From Anas platyrhynchos (Eukaryota > Chordata > Aves > Anseriformes > Anatidae), in assembly GCF_047663525.1 (NCBI RefSeq), contig NC_092588.1:42662001-42726000 (forward strand): a stretch of DNA of 64,000 bases, in the 5' to 3' direction. This document shows, piece after piece, positions 62,783 to 64,000 of this stretch; position 1 is the first letter of the stretch; each line of letters opens with the position of its first letter. A model generated the notes under the pieces. That model did no database searches and was not told the DNA's origin. It saw only the letters and a program-made list of their open reading frames with translations. Made by a program: the position numbers and the translations under genes.

Positions 62783-62807
62783 ACAAAACAAAACAAAACA
62801 AAAAACA
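62783..62807. repeat. (AAAAC)n simple repeat
   Basis: About four AAAAC units. Confidence 0.9.
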
Positions 62808-64000
62808 GGTGTTATATTTATGGTTAACCAAGACAGCATAAGGAGAAGGCAGCTCTGAGATTAACAGAAAAAAAATGATCTGATTTGTGATGGCCACACT
62901 AAGTAGATAGGAAAAAAAAACATATAGTACAATTCATGTTAAATAAAAGCCTGCTTCTGCCTAATACTTTGGAGAATTTGTCCATGAGCACTTCATTATT
63001 AAACAACATTCCTGTGCTACAGCCAAGTTTAGAAAGGATTTATTTAACATGCCATTACGGCAATTAGCCCCAGGGAAAGTTCAGCTTGCATACCCAGCTT
63101 CTAAATATGTCTTAAATTTGTATTTATCAACCAAGTTTCCTCCCCCTTCCTGCTACTGAGTATAAACTTTCCCATTTTTCTTCACCTCACAGCCCCTTTG
63201 AAGCTTTCAAACTGAGCTCTTTCCTCAGCACCCAGAATGTCATCGCCCTGTTCCATCTTTCCTCCTGTGTACACCAGCACATCAGTCCTCAGGAAGGTAG
63301 ACCTGTCAGGCCCCGTGTGTCAATTTTGATCACTACTGCAGACGTAAGTGGATGATGTTGCTGCAAGACAGGATATTTAAGAGACAGAAAGGAGACTGAG
63401 GACACTGAAGTTTAATTTCTAGCTCTGCTGTGACTTGAGGCAAGACATTCAGTCATTACCTGTATTTCAACACTCTAAGTTTGCATGAGGATAATAATAT
63501 TAGTTTTTCTCCACCGTGTTTATTCATTCCATATTAGGTGAACTATAACTTGCAATGTTTATTTACAGGATACAACACATTTAGGGTGTAATCTTTCTTT
63601 AGGTCTCCAGACACAACTGTTCCTCAGAAGGCTCTCTGAACTCTATGACTTTGATCAGCTCCTCATGACAAAGAGTGACACACAGGAATTGAATTCTGGT
63701 GCCTGAAAAAAAAAAAAGATTTTGAATTTGCAAAGACATCCATCATCTTAAAATATATATGCATTTTTATTCTTCACGTTTTGACTGCATGTCAGAAGAA
63801 TAAAGAAACACATAAATATTGTGTGTTTACACTAATGCTGATGTGGCATCTATCACCATGCAGTAATCACCCGGAGTTGCTCATCTCCTGAAACCAAAAC
63901 AAGGCTTCTATTGCCCATACCTCTGTCTGGAGCAGGCAACACGGAGCAGAAGCAGCACTGGTCTCTATCATTACAAGGAATTCTGAGCTTCTTTACTTCA

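Larger units (their letters stand above)
62238..64000. other. Intergenic right edge, no gene
   Basis: AT-rich DNA with an 11-bp TTG-based repeat (62441-62465), a pyrimidine tract (62474-62524), an A16 tract near 62728-62743, an (AAAAC)n run (62783-62807) and an A12 tract near 63706. No exon or transposon was recognised. Confidence 0.5.

Noticed and set aside
1..64000. CRISPR arrays, operons, phage or prokaryotic defence systems
   Set aside because: There are no regularly spaced direct repeats with unique spacers and no gene-dense strings. The sequence is plainly vertebrate intron and intergenic DNA.

Overview
The window is vertebrate nuclear DNA, almost certainly from a bird. It is AT-rich and largely non-coding. 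It has one CpG island, homopolymer and short tandem repeats typical of introns and intergenic DNA, and several pieces of CR1, the main LINE family of birds and reptiles, some ending in the typical ATTCTATGAT-type 3' tail. There is also one avian-type endogenous retrovirus LTR. No Alu, L1 or other mammalian repeat was recognised, and there is no sign of prokaryotic gene organisation. I cannot resolve the bird order from the sequence.

The only protein-coding gene I can support is the 5' part of CHST9 (GalNAc-4-O-sulfotransferase 2, a Golgi type II membrane enzyme), on the minus strand. The CpG island at about 40.2-40.9 kb is the likely promoter, with a candidate non-coding exon 1 ending in a good splice donor at 40738. 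A 6.4-kb intron follows. The first coding exon (34130-34343) then carries a short 5'UTR with upstream ORFs, the ATG at 34229-34227, and the cytoplasmic tail plus membrane anchor. Positions 34129 down to 1 read as the next intron. The sulfotransferase catalytic exons are not visible and must lie beyond the left edge.

Layout by position: 1-34129, CHST9 intron with a solo LTR (4275-5277), a CR1 fragment on the minus strand (7722-8995), a short CR1 tail (15916-16018), a CR1 3' end on the minus strand (23303-23658) and a nested CR1-in-CR1 (30861-32897). Then come the first coding exon, intron 1 and the CpG island. From 40926 to 64000 there is upstream, apparently gene-free DNA with a weak CR1 remnant near 44.9 kb, a CR1 3' end on the minus strand at 61.7-62.2 kb, many microsatellites and a cluster of short direct and inverted repeats at 43.2-44.8 kb. 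In mammals the upstream side of CHST9 faces a long gene-poor interval toward CDH2, which agrees with this emptiness (established knowledge; synteny in this species is inferred).

I found no new gene system. The observations most worth checking are the upstream ORFs in the CHST9 leader, the divergent splice donor at the CpG island, the nested CR1 insertion, a splice-signal-flanked candidate exon at 18542-18620, and the repeat and hairpin cluster at 43.2-44.8 kb.
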